The notes beneath the pieces are model-generated. The model was not told the origin of the DNA, made no database searches, and saw nothing but the letters and a program-made list of their open reading frames with translations. The position numbers were made by a program, and so were the translations under genes. From assembly GCF_030732065.1 (NCBI RefSeq), contig NZ_JAVBHX010000002.1, forward strand, positions 245,904-309,903: 64,000 nt of DNA, given 5' to 3'. This document shows positions 44,685-54,364 of the stretch, piece after piece; position 1 is the first letter of the stretch; every line of letters begins with the position of its first letter. The DNA is from Oceanimonas aquatica. Its GTDB lineage: Bacteria; Pseudomonadota; Gammaproteobacteria; Enterobacterales; Aeromonadaceae.

Positions 44685-45896
44685 TCAATCGGCGCGGGTA
44701 AACACCAGGCTGGCGTTGGCGCCACCAAAGCCAAAGCTGTTGGACATGACGCAATTCACCGGCTCGTCATTCAGGGTATTAAGCAGAATAGGCGCGTCCT
44801 TGAGTGAGTCATCCAGTTGCTCAATATGATGCGAGGCAGCCAGAAAATTTCCGCGCATCATCAGCAGGCAATAAATGGCCTCGTGCACCCCCGCCGCCCC
44901 CAGGGCGTGGCCGCTCAGGGCCTTGGTGGAGCTGAACGCCGGCAGTGTGCCGCCAAAGGCATCCCGGGCCGCATCAATTTCCACCAGATCCCCGGCCTGG
45001 GTGCTGGTGCCGTGGGTATTGAGGTAATCCACCGGCAGCTCGCAACTCTCCAGCGCCATTTGCATGGCCCGCAATGCCCCTTCTCCCGAGGGCGAGACCA
45101 TGTCCTGCCCATCGGATGAAGTGCCGTAACCGACGATTTCACCGTAGATATGCGCCCCCCGAGCCAGGGCGTGTTCGCGTTCTTCCAGTACCAGCACACC
45201 GGCGCCGCCGCTGATCACAAAGCCGTCTCTGTGCTTGTCGTATGGCCGGCTGGCCCGGGTGGGATCCTCGTGATAGCTGGTGCTGAAGGCGCCCATGGCG
45301 TCGAACATGCAGCTCTGACTCACGTCTTCCGCCTCGGCGCCGCCGGCAAAGACGATGTCCTGCTTGCCGAACTGAATTTGCTCAAAGGCATGGCCAATGC
45401 AGTGGGCGCTGGTAGCACAGGCCGAGGCAATGGAGTAGTTAAGACCGCGAATATTGAAAAAGCTGGCGATACAGGCCGACACCGTGCTGGTCATGGTGCG
45501 CGGCACCCGGTAGGGACCGACCTTTTTCACCCCGGAACTTGCCAGCAGCTGGTTGGCTTCGACGATATCGCGGCTGGAGCCGCCTCCCGAGCCCATCACG
45601 CAGCCGGTTTTCACATGGGACACCTGCTCCTGATCCAGGCCGGCGTCGGCAATGGCGTCCTGCATGGCCAGATAGGCATAGGCGGCGGCATCGCCCATAA
45701 AACGCCGGTGCTTGCGGTTAATACGGCCGAAGTCCGCGTCCAGCATGCCGGAGACATGGCTGCGCAGGCCCGCTTCCCGGTAAGCGGGGTTGATATCGAT
45801 GCCGGAATAACCGTTTTTCAGTGACGAGGTCACCGCTTCCAGGCTGTTGCCAAGGCTTGAAACTATTCCCATTCCTGTCACTACAACTCGACGCAT
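44685..45896 (-). CDS. fabB: 3-oxoacyl-ACP synthase I (FabB)
   Basis: The 403-aa elongating ketosynthase has catalytic Cys160 in [12 protein letters not shown] and the two histidines in [11 protein letters not shown] and SGHALGAAG. It follows E. coli FabB closely over its whole length. ATG at 45896 is chosen (AGGTGA about five bases upstream) over the in-frame GTG three codons before. It condenses malonyl-ACP with acyl-ACP and is needed for unsaturated fatty acids. It stands alone among accessory genes, so it may be a second copy or simply a translocated housekeeping gene. Confidence 0.88.
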   Translation of the reverse strand: MRRVVVTGMGIVSSLGNSLEAVTSSLKNGYSGIDINPAYREAGLRSHVSGMLDADFGRINRKHRRFMGDAAAYAYLAMQDAIADAGLDQEQVSHVKTGCVMGSGGGSSRDIVEANQLLASSGVKKVGPYRVPRTMTSTVSACIASFFNIRGLNYSIASACATSAHCIGHAFEQIQFGKQDIVFAGGAEAEDVSQSCMFDAMGAFSTSYHEDPTRASRPYDKHRDGFVISGGAGVLVLEEREHALARGAHIYGEIVGYGTSSDGQDMVSPSGEGALRAMQMALESCELPVDYLNTHGTSTQAGDLVEIDAARDAFGGTLPAFSSTKALSGHALGAAGVHEAIYCLLMMRGNFLAASHHIEQLDDSLKDAPILLNTLNDEPVNCVMSNSFGFGGANASLVFTRAD

Positions 45897-46011
45897 GTTG
45901 CTCACCTCTGCACTGTGTTTGGTGGTTTGTTATTGTCGAGTTAACGGTAACACGCCAGTATCGGGCCATTGATTGAATATAAACATCAATAAAACATGAA
46001 AAAGAAACAAT

Positions 46012-46035
46012 AAAAAAGGGCAAGAAAACTTGCCC
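46012..46035 (-). terminator. Intrinsic terminator after the NCS1 permease gene
   Basis: The stem GGGCAAG / CTTGCCC with a 4-nt loop is followed on the minus strand by TTTTTTATT, 30 bp after the permease stop. Confidence 0.93.
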
Positions 46036-46064
46036 AAAAGAGTACAGACAGGAATTAAAAAACA

Positions 46065-47552
46065 TTACTCATCGGACCTTATCCGCTGAAAAACGCGCAG
46101 GGATTTATCATAGTGCCAGTTAATGGCGCTGCTGGTACCAAGATAATGAGATCCGTTTTTATCCTCAATGTCTTTCTGGGGATAATAACGCAATATCCAC
46201 ACCTTCATCAGCAGCCAGTAAATAAACATGCCCGCGAACAGCCCCACCAGAAAGGCCCAGGAACCTGAGTAGAAGGCCAGGCCACCGGCGGCCAGCCAGG
46301 CAATGAGCCCTGCCGGATTCACCCCCTTGTAATAACGAAACTGCCCCTGAGTGGAATACAGCTCGGGCACATTCAGCCGCCGGTGTCGCAAAATAAAATA
46401 ATCGGCAATCATGATGCCACCAATGGCCGACAAAAAGGAGCCATAGGAAAACAAAAATGAAAACAGATTATCCAGTATCGCCCAGGGCATGGATAAAGTA
46501 CCCACCACACCGGCAATAAATACCGCCACCGGATATTTGATATAAGGTGCCCCCGCATTGACAAATGCCAGCGACGCCGGGATCAGATTGGCAGCATTAT
46601 TGGTGGACCACTGCGCCAGGATCACCAGCACCAGCAGCACGATCAGGCTGAAACCTTCACTCTGCCCCTGAATGACGGTGATCGGGTTCCAGTCGCCGGC
46701 AGCAATAAAGGAGACGGCGCCGATCAGCGCAATCCAGGCCTGGGTCACCGGCAGCGCCACCAGCTGAGCCAGAAAAATATTGCGGTTACGCGCCACAAAG
46801 CCCCGGGCTCCCGGCGTGGTTTTGACATAACGGGTGATATTGGGAATGTCGATGGCAAGGGTCGACCAAAACGCCACATTGGCCAGAAACAGCGTGAGAA
46901 TGGACACATCGGCCTCGCCGACAAAGGTCCAGATATTGATGCCCTGAGTCCAGGCCAACACGTCCAGAGTGAAATACATCCACACCGAAATCGCCAGTAT
47001 CGCCGGCGCGGCAATGGCCGCCAGCCGCTCCACCGACTTGATGCCCAGGGCGGTGTTGCCAATCTGCACCAGGGCAAACACCAGATACCACAAGGGCCAG
47101 CTGGAAAACCCGGTCAGGTACTCCACTATGCCGTTCAGCGCCAGGGCCCCCAGATAGGTCTGAATGCCAAACCACACCGCCGCGATCAGCCCTCGAAAAA
47201 TCGAGGGAATATGGGTGCCGTACACGCCGAACGGCGCCCTCAGGTACACCGAGAACGACAAGCCATGCTCGGTGCCGATGTCGGCGGTGAGGGTCATCAG
47301 TGACGCCAGGATCACGTTGGCGATCAAAATGGTCAGGATCACCTGCCACAATGGCAGGCCGGTAACCCCGTTGGCACCCAGCTGAAAGGTGGCGATGATG
47401 ACCGCGATGCCCACCCAGATCCACACAAAGCCCCAGGCACCGATGGTTCTGCGCTGCTGGCGCACCGGCAAAATCGACGACTCCAACAGGTGGTTGGTAT
47501 GATGCCCGGCAGCCGTGTCGGGCGAAGTGACCACTTGCTCATTTGCATTCAT
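46065..47552 (-). CDS. NCS1-family permease, probable hydantoin/N-methylhydantoin transporter
   Basis: The 495-aa protein with 12 predicted helices is of the nucleobase:cation symporter-1 family. It has the substrate-site stretch RGLIAAVWFGIQTYLGA typical of the allantoin/hydantoin (PucI/Mhp1) branch. The start MNANEQ at 47552 has AAGGA seven bases upstream. It is the last gene of the amidase-hyuA-hyuB-permease unit, 87 bp after hyuB. The substrate is inferred from this neighbourhood; cytosine, uracil or allantoin remain possible. Confidence 0.87.
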   Translation of the reverse strand: MNANEQVVTSPDTAAGHHTNHLLESSILPVRQQRRTIGAWGFVWIWVGIAVIIATFQLGANGVTGLPLWQVILTILIANVILASLMTLTADIGTEHGLSFSVYLRAPFGVYGTHIPSIFRGLIAAVWFGIQTYLGALALNGIVEYLTGFSSWPLWYLVFALVQIGNTALGIKSVERLAAIAAPAILAISVWMYFTLDVLAWTQGINIWTFVGEADVSILTLFLANVAFWSTLAIDIPNITRYVKTTPGARGFVARNRNIFLAQLVALPVTQAWIALIGAVSFIAAGDWNPITVIQGQSEGFSLIVLLVLVILAQWSTNNAANLIPASLAFVNAGAPYIKYPVAVFIAGVVGTLSMPWAILDNLFSFLFSYGSFLSAIGGIMIADYFILRHRRLNVPELYSTQGQFRYYKGVNPAGLIAWLAAGGLAFYSGSWAFLVGLFAGMFIYWLLMKVWILRYYPQKDIEDKNGSHYLGTSSAINWHYDKSLRVFQRIRSDE

Positions 47553-47639
47553 ATTACCGTCCTTAGCGTTAAAAAAGCGCAAAAAAAGGGGCGGATAACC
47601 CGCCCCGAGCAAAGCTGTACTCAATGACGATGTTATTGT

Positions 47640-49406
47640 TTAGCCGGCGCGGCCGAGCAGCTCCCGGCGGTCCAGAGTGGCCACCATGTCGAGCTCAAGG
47701 GCCTCGTCCAGCACCACGCCATACACTTCAAAGGCGTGCTCCCGGGTACAGAAGTCGTCCAGCACGTCTTCCCGCACCTGCTCCGCCGGGCGCTCCAGCG
47801 GGTTGCCGTAGCCGCCACCGCAGGGGGAGTAATAGGCCATCACGTCTCCGGCCCGAGTGGCGTGGCCGGAAAACTTGGAGTGCATTGGCGTCACTCGCTC
47901 CGGCGTGGCCTGGTTGTAGATCTCGGTCTTGCCCACGGTGCCGTCGGTGCCGCCGAACCCCCCCCAGGGCACGTCGAAATGGCGCTCGCTCTCGTGAGTG
48001 ATAAAGCCCGGTGTCAGTACCCGCTGGGCCTTGACCACGCCAATGCCCCCCCGGTATTTGCCCGCGCCGGGCATGACGTCGTCGCGCAGCTCGTAGCGGT
48101 CGCAGATCATCGGCAGGTGCATGCCCAGATCCTCAATGGGGTTGTTGCGGGTATTGGCCATCAGGTTGTCGATGCTGTCGGGCCCGTCGGAGTGGGGCCG
48201 GCCACCGTAGGCGCCTTCGTTCACCTCCAGGAACACCCAGTAGTCACCGTCGTCCTTGACCCCGGAGTAGGAAGCAAAGGAGATGGAGGCCGAGCTGCCG
48301 GCGATCACCCTATCGGGCATGACCGGCGCCAGCGCCTTGATGATGAGATCAATCATGCGGTTGCACTGGGTAAAGCGGGCCTCGGCCGCCGCCGGAAACA
48401 CGGGGTTAAAGATGGAGCCTTTGGGCGCCACCACATTGATGGGCCGGAACGAGCCCTCGTTGGAAGGCACCGGCACATCCATGGTGTAGGTGTCGAGCAA
48501 CAGCTTGCGAAAGGCGGCATAGGCGGCCACCTTGCACGAGCCCTCAAAGGGCACGTTGTAGGCGGTGGGCGTCTGGGGCGCCGAGCCGGTGAGATCCACC
48601 GTGATGCTGTCGTCTTCCACCTTCACCGTCACCACCACCGGCAACCGTTCTTCCCGGTTGCGGCCGTCATCGTCGAGAAAGCCCTCGGCCTTGTATTCGC
48701 CGTTGGGCACCTCGCGGATTTTCTGGCGCAGTATGCTCTCGGAGTAGTCGATAAGCTGATCCACGGCGGTAAAGGTGGTGTCCTTGCCGTAGCGGTCCAG
48801 CAGTTCCTTGAAGCGCTTCACCCCGAGCTGGGCCGAGGCCACCTGAGCATCGATGTCCCGCAGCAGCTGGGTGGACGCCCGGCTGTTCTGGGTGATCATC
48901 TGGGCCAGGGCCTCATTGCGTACGCCCTTTTCATAGAGCTTGATGCCCGCCAGCAGCATGCCCTCGGCATAGACGTCGCCCACGTCGATAATCAGCCCCG
49001 GGGTAGCGGCGCCAATGTCGATGTGGTGAGCCGTGTTGCCGGAAAAGCCCACCAGCTCGCCTTCGTAAAACACCGGAATGATCACCGCCAGATCCGGCGA
49101 ATGACTGGAGCCGTAATAGGGATGGTTGTGGATCACCACGTCCCCTTCGTGCCATTCCCCGCCCTGCAGCGTCTGCTCAACACCTCGCAGGTAGGCGGGA
49201 ATGGAGCCGATGTGCATGGGCGTGGACTCCGACTCGCAGATGGTCTGGAAGTTGGTGTCAAACAGCCCCGCCCCCAGATCCTGGGATTCACGAATAATGG
49301 AAGAAAAGGACATGCGGTAGAGAATGTGGCCCATTTCTTCGGCAATGGTTTTCAGGGCACCGTTAATGACCTGCAGGGTAATGGGATCGACCTGTGTCTG
49401 GTTCAT
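47640..49406 (-). CDS. hyuB: Hydantoinase/oxoprolinase subunit B (HyuB), probable N-methylhydantoinase
   Basis: The 588-aa HyuB-family protein has the conserved start DPITLQVINGALKTIAEEMG, an ESQDLGAGLFD block and a C-terminal GGGGYGNPLER motif. With HyuA it forms an ATP-dependent amidohydrolase (N-methylhydantoin or hydantoin ring opening; 5-oxoprolinase is a relative). ATG at 49406 is preferred (AGAGG nine bases upstream); it starts 13 bp after hyuA ends. Confidence 0.9.
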   Translation of the reverse strand: MNQTQVDPITLQVINGALKTIAEEMGHILYRMSFSSIIRESQDLGAGLFDTNFQTICESESTPMHIGSIPAYLRGVEQTLQGGEWHEGDVVIHNHPYYGSSHSPDLAVIIPVFYEGELVGFSGNTAHHIDIGAATPGLIIDVGDVYAEGMLLAGIKLYEKGVRNEALAQMITQNSRASTQLLRDIDAQVASAQLGVKRFKELLDRYGKDTTFTAVDQLIDYSESILRQKIREVPNGEYKAEGFLDDDGRNREERLPVVVTVKVEDDSITVDLTGSAPQTPTAYNVPFEGSCKVAAYAAFRKLLLDTYTMDVPVPSNEGSFRPINVVAPKGSIFNPVFPAAAEARFTQCNRMIDLIIKALAPVMPDRVIAGSSASISFASYSGVKDDGDYWVFLEVNEGAYGGRPHSDGPDSIDNLMANTRNNPIEDLGMHLPMICDRYELRDDVMPGAGKYRGGIGVVKAQRVLTPGFITHESERHFDVPWGGFGGTDGTVGKTEIYNQATPERVTPMHSKFSGHATRAGDVMAYYSPCGGGYGNPLERPAEQVREDVLDDFCTREHAFEVYGVVLDEALELDMVATLDRRELLGRAG

Positions 49407-49419
49407 GTCACTCATCCTC

Positions 49420-51513
49420 TTACGCGTCCTTGGAAATAAAGAGATTGCCATGGCGGGAAATCCGGGCCTGCCATCCGGGCGGCACCAGTGAAGTGGAATC
49501 CCGTTGCACCAGCAGCGCCGGCCCCGGCACTCGCTGTCCGGCCTTCAGCGCCTTGCGGTCATAGCGCGGGGTCACGCATTCCTGACCGTCGTCAAACACG
49601 GTTGTGCGCTCATACAGCAGCGCCTTGGCCAGATCGTCCGGGCCGGCTTCTTCGCTTAACGGCCATTCGAGCTTGCGCGACTCGGCATTGCCGATCACCC
49701 GCAGGGTCACCAGCTCCACCACCGCATCCTGGAAGCAGTAGCCGTAATCCGCCTCGTGGGCCTGGTGGAAGGCCTCAATCACCTGCTGCACACCGTCGCG
49801 GGTCACTTCGCCGGCGGGAATGGTGGCCCTCAGCTCAAAGCCCTGGCCGTAGTAGCGGCATTCCGCCAGCCGGGTGAGCACCATGTTTTCCGGCTCGACG
49901 CCGTCGTCCTTCAGTTTCTGAATAATCTCGGTTTCCAGCAGCGACAGGTTATGCTGCAGCCGCGTCAGGCCATCGTCGGCAATGGTGTTGAGATCGCACA
50001 GCATGGAGCGGGTGGCTTCATACTGCAGGTTGGTGGTCAGCAGACCGGCGGCGGCGGTAATACCCGGTGCCGGTGGCACGAACACCGCCTTGGCGTTCAC
50101 TTCTGCCGCCAGCGCCGGGCCGTGCACCGGGCCGGCGCCGCCAAAGGGCATCAGCACAAAGTCGCGCGGATCCACGCCTCGGGCCACCGAGTTGGAGCGA
50201 ATGGCCAGGGCCATGTTGTTGTTGACGATCTTGAGAATGCCCAGCGCAGCATCTTTTACGCTGAGGCCCAGGGGCTCGGCGATCTTCTCGCGAATGGCAC
50301 GCTCGGACAGCGCCGGGTCCAGGTTGAGATCCCCCCCCAGCATGCGGTCCGGATCCAGCCGGCCCAGCACAATGTTGGCATCGGTGACCGTGGGCTCGGT
50401 ACCGCCCCGGTTGTAGCAGGCCGGGCCGGGGTTGGAGCCCGCTGACCGCGGCCCTACCTGAAAGCCGCCGGCCTCGTCGATATAGGCGATGGAGCCGCCA
50501 CCCGCCCCTATGGTGATGAGATCAATCATCGGCACCATCACCGGGTAGCCGGCCACGTAGGAATCCCGCGGGTTCATGATCTTGATGCCGCCGTCGGACA
50601 GGGTGGAAATGTCCGCCGAGGTACCGCCGATGTCCACGGTAATGATGTTCTGCTCGCCGTCGAGCTGGGCGAAGTGGTGACCGCCAATCACGCCGCCGGC
50701 GGGGCCCGACATCAGAATGTTGACCGGGCGCTCGCAGCAGCTTTCCACCGTGGCCACGCCGCCGTTGGACTGCATGATGCGCAGATCGGCGTCAATGCCG
50801 TGTTCCCGCAACTGGCTGGAAAGATGGGTCAGGTAACTGGAGGTGCTGGGGCCCACATAGGCGTTCATGGCGGTGGTGGAGAAGCGCTCATACTCGCGCA
50901 TCACGTCCACCACTTCGCTGGAGCAGCAGACAAAGGCGCCGGGCATCATTTCCTGCACAATTTCCCTGGCTTTTTGCTCATGCTCCCGGTTCAGGAAGGA
51001 ATAGAGAAAGCCGATGATCACCGCCTGCACGCCCCGGGCCTTGAGGGTGGTCACGGCGTCGCGCACTTCCTGCTCGTCGAGGGCGGTTTCCACGGTGCCA
51101 TGGGGCGGCAATATGCGTTCGTTGATGGGAATACGGTTGCGGCGTTTGACCAGCGGAGAAGACTGCCAGGGAGCGTCGAAGTGCAGAGAGAAATTGTGCG
51201 GGCGCTTGTGGCGGCCGATATGCAGTATGTCGCGAAAGCCCCTGGTGGTCAGCATGCCCACTTCGGCGCCGTTCTTTTCAATGGAAATATTGGTGGCCAC
51301 CGTAGTGCCGTGCACAATCAGGTCGATTTCGCGCTTGTCGAGCCCGGCCTTGTCACAGATTTCCACTATGCCCTGCATCACCGCGATGGACTGATCTTCG
51401 GTGGTGCTGGGCACCTTGTGTTCAAAAATCCCCCTTCCGATTGAGTCCCTTTCCGTGGTTTCCAGTATCAGGTCGGTGTTGGTACCGCCTACGTCTACGC
51501 CGATACGTGCCAT
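49420..51513 (-). CDS. hyuA: Hydantoinase/oxoprolinase subunit A (HyuA), probable N-methylhydantoinase
   Basis: The 697-aa ASKHA-fold subunit has the nucleotide-binding motifs MARIGVDVGGTNTDL and TVDIGGTSADIS. The RGVDPRDFVLMPFGGAGPVHG stretch and a C-terminal domain of oxoprolinase type follow. The split HyuA/HyuB organisation and the adjacent N-carbamoylsarcosine amidase favour N-methylhydantoin as substrate, giving N-carbamoylsarcosine with ATP use. AAGGAG lies six bases before the ATG. Confidence 0.9.
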   Translation of the reverse strand: MARIGVDVGGTNTDLILETTERDSIGRGIFEHKVPSTTEDQSIAVMQGIVEICDKAGLDKREIDLIVHGTTVATNISIEKNGAEVGMLTTRGFRDILHIGRHKRPHNFSLHFDAPWQSSPLVKRRNRIPINERILPPHGTVETALDEQEVRDAVTTLKARGVQAVIIGFLYSFLNREHEQKAREIVQEMMPGAFVCCSSEVVDVMREYERFSTTAMNAYVGPSTSSYLTHLSSQLREHGIDADLRIMQSNGGVATVESCCERPVNILMSGPAGGVIGGHHFAQLDGEQNIITVDIGGTSADISTLSDGGIKIMNPRDSYVAGYPVMVPMIDLITIGAGGGSIAYIDEAGGFQVGPRSAGSNPGPACYNRGGTEPTVTDANIVLGRLDPDRMLGGDLNLDPALSERAIREKIAEPLGLSVKDAALGILKIVNNNMALAIRSNSVARGVDPRDFVLMPFGGAGPVHGPALAAEVNAKAVFVPPAPGITAAAGLLTTNLQYEATRSMLCDLNTIADDGLTRLQHNLSLLETEIIQKLKDDGVEPENMVLTRLAECRYYGQGFELRATIPAGEVTRDGVQQVIEAFHQAHEADYGYCFQDAVVELVTLRVIGNAESRKLEWPLSEEAGPDDLAKALLYERTTVFDDGQECVTPRYDRKALKAGQRVPGPALLVQRDSTSLVPPGWQARISRHGNLFISKDA

Positions 51514-51592
51514 TTGCTTCTCCTTCAATCCATTAAGGAGCTGGTGGAAGACGTTTTATCCGGCTCCGCCTTCCACCGAGCCGAGGGTGATA

Positions 51593-52282
51593 TTACTGCT
51601 TTTCAAGCTTGTTCAGGTAGTCCACACAGGTGTCGACGGTTTCCACGTCGCCGAACTTGGCGTCGATGTCGAACAGGTTCCAGGCCACGGCACCGGGAAT
51701 ACGGTCGCCGATACACTCCTTCACCGCGATGGGGCGGAAACCTTCGGCCATGGCGTCACAGATGGTGGTACGCACACAGGCAGACGCAGTCACCCCGGTC
51801 ACCAGCACAGTGTCAACACCGGCGGCGCGCAGGAAGCCGGCCAGGTAGGTCCCTTGAAAGGAGCTGGCGTGCTTCTTGATGAGGACCTGCTCGCCCTCAA
51901 TGGGCGCAATACGGTCGTCGATGGCCCACAGCTCTTCGTTGTCCTGGGCGCAGAAGTCCACCGGGATCTTGTTGTGCCACAGGCCCATGTCGGTGTTGGG
52001 GTTGTTGCGGTCGTTCACCTGATAGCAGGTGGTGACGTGCACAACCGGCAGGTTCTTGGCGCGGAACGCTTCCAGCAGGCGCTGCATGCCGGGAATGATC
52101 TCGTCGTCAATCTTGTCACAGGTGAAGGGATTGCCGGGCTGAGTCCAGGCGTTGGCCAGGTCGACGCTGATCAACGCCGGCTTTTTACCGAAACCGACAC
52201 GGCGCTGAAAGCCGTTTTGCTGATATAGGGAAGTGGCTTCATCAAATGCCTGGTTCAGCATGCTCATTAAATCCTTGGACAT
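51593..52282 (-). CDS. N-carbamoylsarcosine amidase, copy 1 (isochorismatase family)
   Basis: The 229-aa cysteine hydrolase has the catalytic triad Asp41 (SVDLANAW), Lys137 (IKKHASSF) and Cys169 (TASACVRTT). Its sequence resembles Arthrobacter N-carbamoylsarcosine amidohydrolase, including DMGLWHNKIP, IDDRIAP, IGDRIPG and the DIDAKFGDVE end. The reaction is N-carbamoylsarcosine to sarcosine, CO2 and ammonia. The start at 52282 has GGAG seven bases upstream. It heads the unit with hyuA, hyuB and the permease, 79 bp before hyuA. A near-identical second copy lies 3.9 kb away. Confidence 0.9.
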   Translation of the reverse strand: MSKDLMSMLNQAFDEATSLYQQNGFQRRVGFGKKPALISVDLANAWTQPGNPFTCDKIDDEIIPGMQRLLEAFRAKNLPVVHVTTCYQVNDRNNPNTDMGLWHNKIPVDFCAQDNEELWAIDDRIAPIEGEQVLIKKHASSFQGTYLAGFLRAAGVDTVLVTGVTASACVRTTICDAMAEGFRPIAVKECIGDRIPGAVAWNLFDIDAKFGDVETVDTCVDYLNKLEKQ

Positions 52283-52378
52283 GGTTGTTCTCCGTTTTTT
52301 TGCTGATAAAAGTCGAATATCCCGGCTCATTCGCGCCGTTTTCTTCGTTGGCAAATACAGAGTAACCAGCCAATTTAT

Positions 52379-52398
52379 TAACATCCAATTCACTTTTT
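52379..52398 (-). promoter_or_regulatory. Conserved 20-bp promoter block, amidase copy 1
   Basis: AAAAAGTGAATTGGATGTTA is identical to the block before amidase copy 2, at the same distance (97 and 98 bp) from the ATG. Its TTGGAT can act as a -35, with TTACTC after 17 nt. Confidence 0.65.
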
Positions 52399-52447
52399 TA
52401 AAGGATTAATAACCTGAGTGGAATAATCTTGCGCTGTGTTTCGGCCA

Positions 52448-52475
52448 TAAAAAAACCGGCATTTCGCCGGTTTTT
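52448..52475 (-). terminator. Intrinsic terminator after the second TRAP operon
   Basis: The stem AAAAACCGGC / GCCGGTTTTT with a 5-nt loop has T/A runs on both sides. It lies 28 bp beyond the dctM stop and could act in either direction. Confidence 0.9.
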
Positions 52476-52502
52476 AGTACCTATCGCTACACATTCATTC
52501 CG

Positions 52503-53789
52503 TCAGCCAAAGCCGGGCAGCCACAGCACCAGCCCCGGGAACAGGGTGTACAAACCCACCGCCCCCAGCAGGATCAGCCAGTAAGGCAATGAAGCCCAGG
52601 CCGCCTCGGTGAGGTTGACCTCGTTACGGGTGATCGAGGTCAGCACAAACAGGTTGAGCCCCACCGGTGGCGTGATCATGCCGATTTCCATCAGCAGGGT
52701 GACAATGACCCCGAACCAGATGGGATCAAACCCCAGACTCATCACCATGGGAAAGGTAATGGGCAGGGTCATCAGCAACAGGGAGATGCCGTCAAAAAAG
52801 CAGCCCAGCACTATGTAGACCAGCACGATCATCAGCAATATGCCGTAGGGGCCAAAGCCGATTTCCGAGATGGCCGCCACCGCTTCCCGGGGCAGCGCCA
52901 GCATGCTCACCGCCTGGGACAGTATGGCCGTGCCCAGCATAATAAAGGCGATGGCGCTGAACATGATGGTGGAGCGCTTGAACGCCTGCCACAGCTTGCC
53001 AAAAGTCAGATCGCCCCAGGTAAAGCCCAGCCCGATGCTGGCCATGACTCCGAGCGACGCCGCCTCCGTGGGCGTGGCAATGCCCAGATAAATGGTGCCC
53101 AGCACAAAGAAAATCAGAATGGGCAGCGGCCAGATCTGGGTCAGCCCCCGGCGCACCTCGGCCCAGTCCATGGCCTCGCGGCCTTCCGGTACCACTCGGC
53201 TGCCAATGTTCGAGCGAATGATGATCCAGGCAAAAAAGGCCGCAGAGATCATCAGCCCGGGCAAAATGCCGGCGAGAAACAGCTTGCCGATGGACACATG
53301 CTGAGTGGCACCATAGATGATCAGCGCCAGACTGGGTGGAATAAGCAGCCCGAGGGTGCCGCCCGCCGCCAGGGTGCCCACCACCATGCTGGGGGAATAA
53401 CCCCGCCGCTTCAGCTCCGGATAACCAATGGAGCCGATGGCCGCCGCCGTGGCCGAGCTGGAGCCGCTGACCGCACTGAACAGGGTACAGACCGCAATGT
53501 TGGTGTGCAGCAGCTGGCCCGGAATACGCCGGAACAACGGCGTGAGGCCGTTGTAAACCCGGGTCGACACGCCGCTTGCCAGCAATATGTCACCGAGAAA
53601 GATAAACAGCGGCACCGCCGTCAGGGAGAACCCGGTGAGCAGGTTCCATACCGAATTAATGGCAAGGGACGTAGCACCGCCTCCCTGGAAGTGCAGCAAA
53701 ATCAGCCCCACCAGGCCCAGGGCGGCCCCCAGCAAGGCACCGCTGCCGAGCAGCACCAGCAGGCCGGAACTCAGAATAAGCCAGCTCAT
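52503..53789 (-). CDS. TRAP transporter large permease (DctM), second system
   Basis: The 428-aa multi-helix DctM-family protein has AVSGSSSATAAAIGSIGYPELKRRGY and GGTLGLLIPPSLALIIYG. Its ATG overlaps the dctQ stop (TAATG). It belongs to the unit headed by amidase copy 2, so its cargo may be a sarcosine precursor. Confidence 0.93.
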   Translation of the reverse strand: MSWLILSSGLLVLLGSGALLGAALGLVGLILLHFQGGGATSLAINSVWNLLTGFSLTAVPLFIFLGDILLASGVSTRVYNGLTPLFRRIPGQLLHTNIAVCTLFSAVSGSSSATAAAIGSIGYPELKRRGYSPSMVVGTLAAGGTLGLLIPPSLALIIYGATQHVSIGKLFLAGILPGLMISAAFFAWIIIRSNIGSRVVPEGREAMDWAEVRRGLTQIWPLPILIFFVLGTIYLGIATPTEAASLGVMASIGLGFTWGDLTFGKLWQAFKRSTIMFSAIAFIMLGTAILSQAVSMLALPREAVAAISEIGFGPYGILLMIVLVYIVLGCFFDGISLLLMTLPITFPMVMSLGFDPIWFGVIVTLLMEIGMITPPVGLNLFVLTSITRNEVNLTEAAWASLPYWLILLGAVGLYTLFPGLVLWLPGFG

Positions 53790-54304
53790 TACGCCACCTC
53801 CACAGACTGGTCGTCATCGGAATGGGCATTCACGTCCGGGTAGCGCAAGCCGTGGCGCAGCTGTACCAGCATGCACAGCACAAAGGACAGCGGCATCAGT
53901 GCCATCCAGGGCCACAGCAGCAGGCCGCTGATATCAGACCGGGATTCGATCTCCCGGGAAAACACCATGAAATCCCAGGACTCATAAATAACGATGGCGG
54001 AAAACAGGATCAGCACCAGACCGGCAAAGGTCTCGGACAGGCGCGCCGCCCGTGCGGACAGACTGCGGGTAATGAGGTCGATGCGAATATGCCGGCCACT
54101 GTTGAGTACATGAGGAATGGTGAGAAAGGTCAGGGAAAAAAACAATAAACCGGCAAGTTCGTTGGAAAAATGGATGGGGCTGCCAAACAGGTAGCGAAGC
54201 AGGGTACTGGCGAACACGGTAATGGTCATCAGTATGCCGCCGGCGACCCCGACGAGAAACAGGCCGTAACATAGCCTGTCGACTGTTTTTGTGAACAGGG
54301 ACAT
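53789..54304 (-). CDS. TRAP transporter small permease (DctQ), second system
   Basis: The 171-aa protein has four membrane helices and the DctQ-type motif LNSGRHIRIDLI after helix 2. A short acidic cytoplasmic tail (NAHSDDDQSVEVA) is present. It is 60 bp after dctP, and its stop overlaps the dctM start by one base. Confidence 0.9.
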   Translation of the reverse strand: MSLFTKTVDRLCYGLFLVGVAGGILMTITVFASTLLRYLFGSPIHFSNELAGLLFFSLTFLTIPHVLNSGRHIRIDLITRSLSARAARLSETFAGLVLILFSAIVIYESWDFMVFSREIESRSDISGLLLWPWMALMPLSFVLCMLVQLRHGLRYPDVNAHSDDDQSVEVA

Positions 54305-54364
54305 GGTGATTCACCCTCCTGGTGAGCCACAACCGGGGCGGCAGCCGCCGCTCCGGTGCAGCGC

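Noticed and set aside
49420-51513. 5-oxoprolinase
   Set aside because: It is the same family, but A and B are separate genes and sit with N-carbamoylsarcosine amidases, which favours hydantoin-type substrates. It is not excluded.
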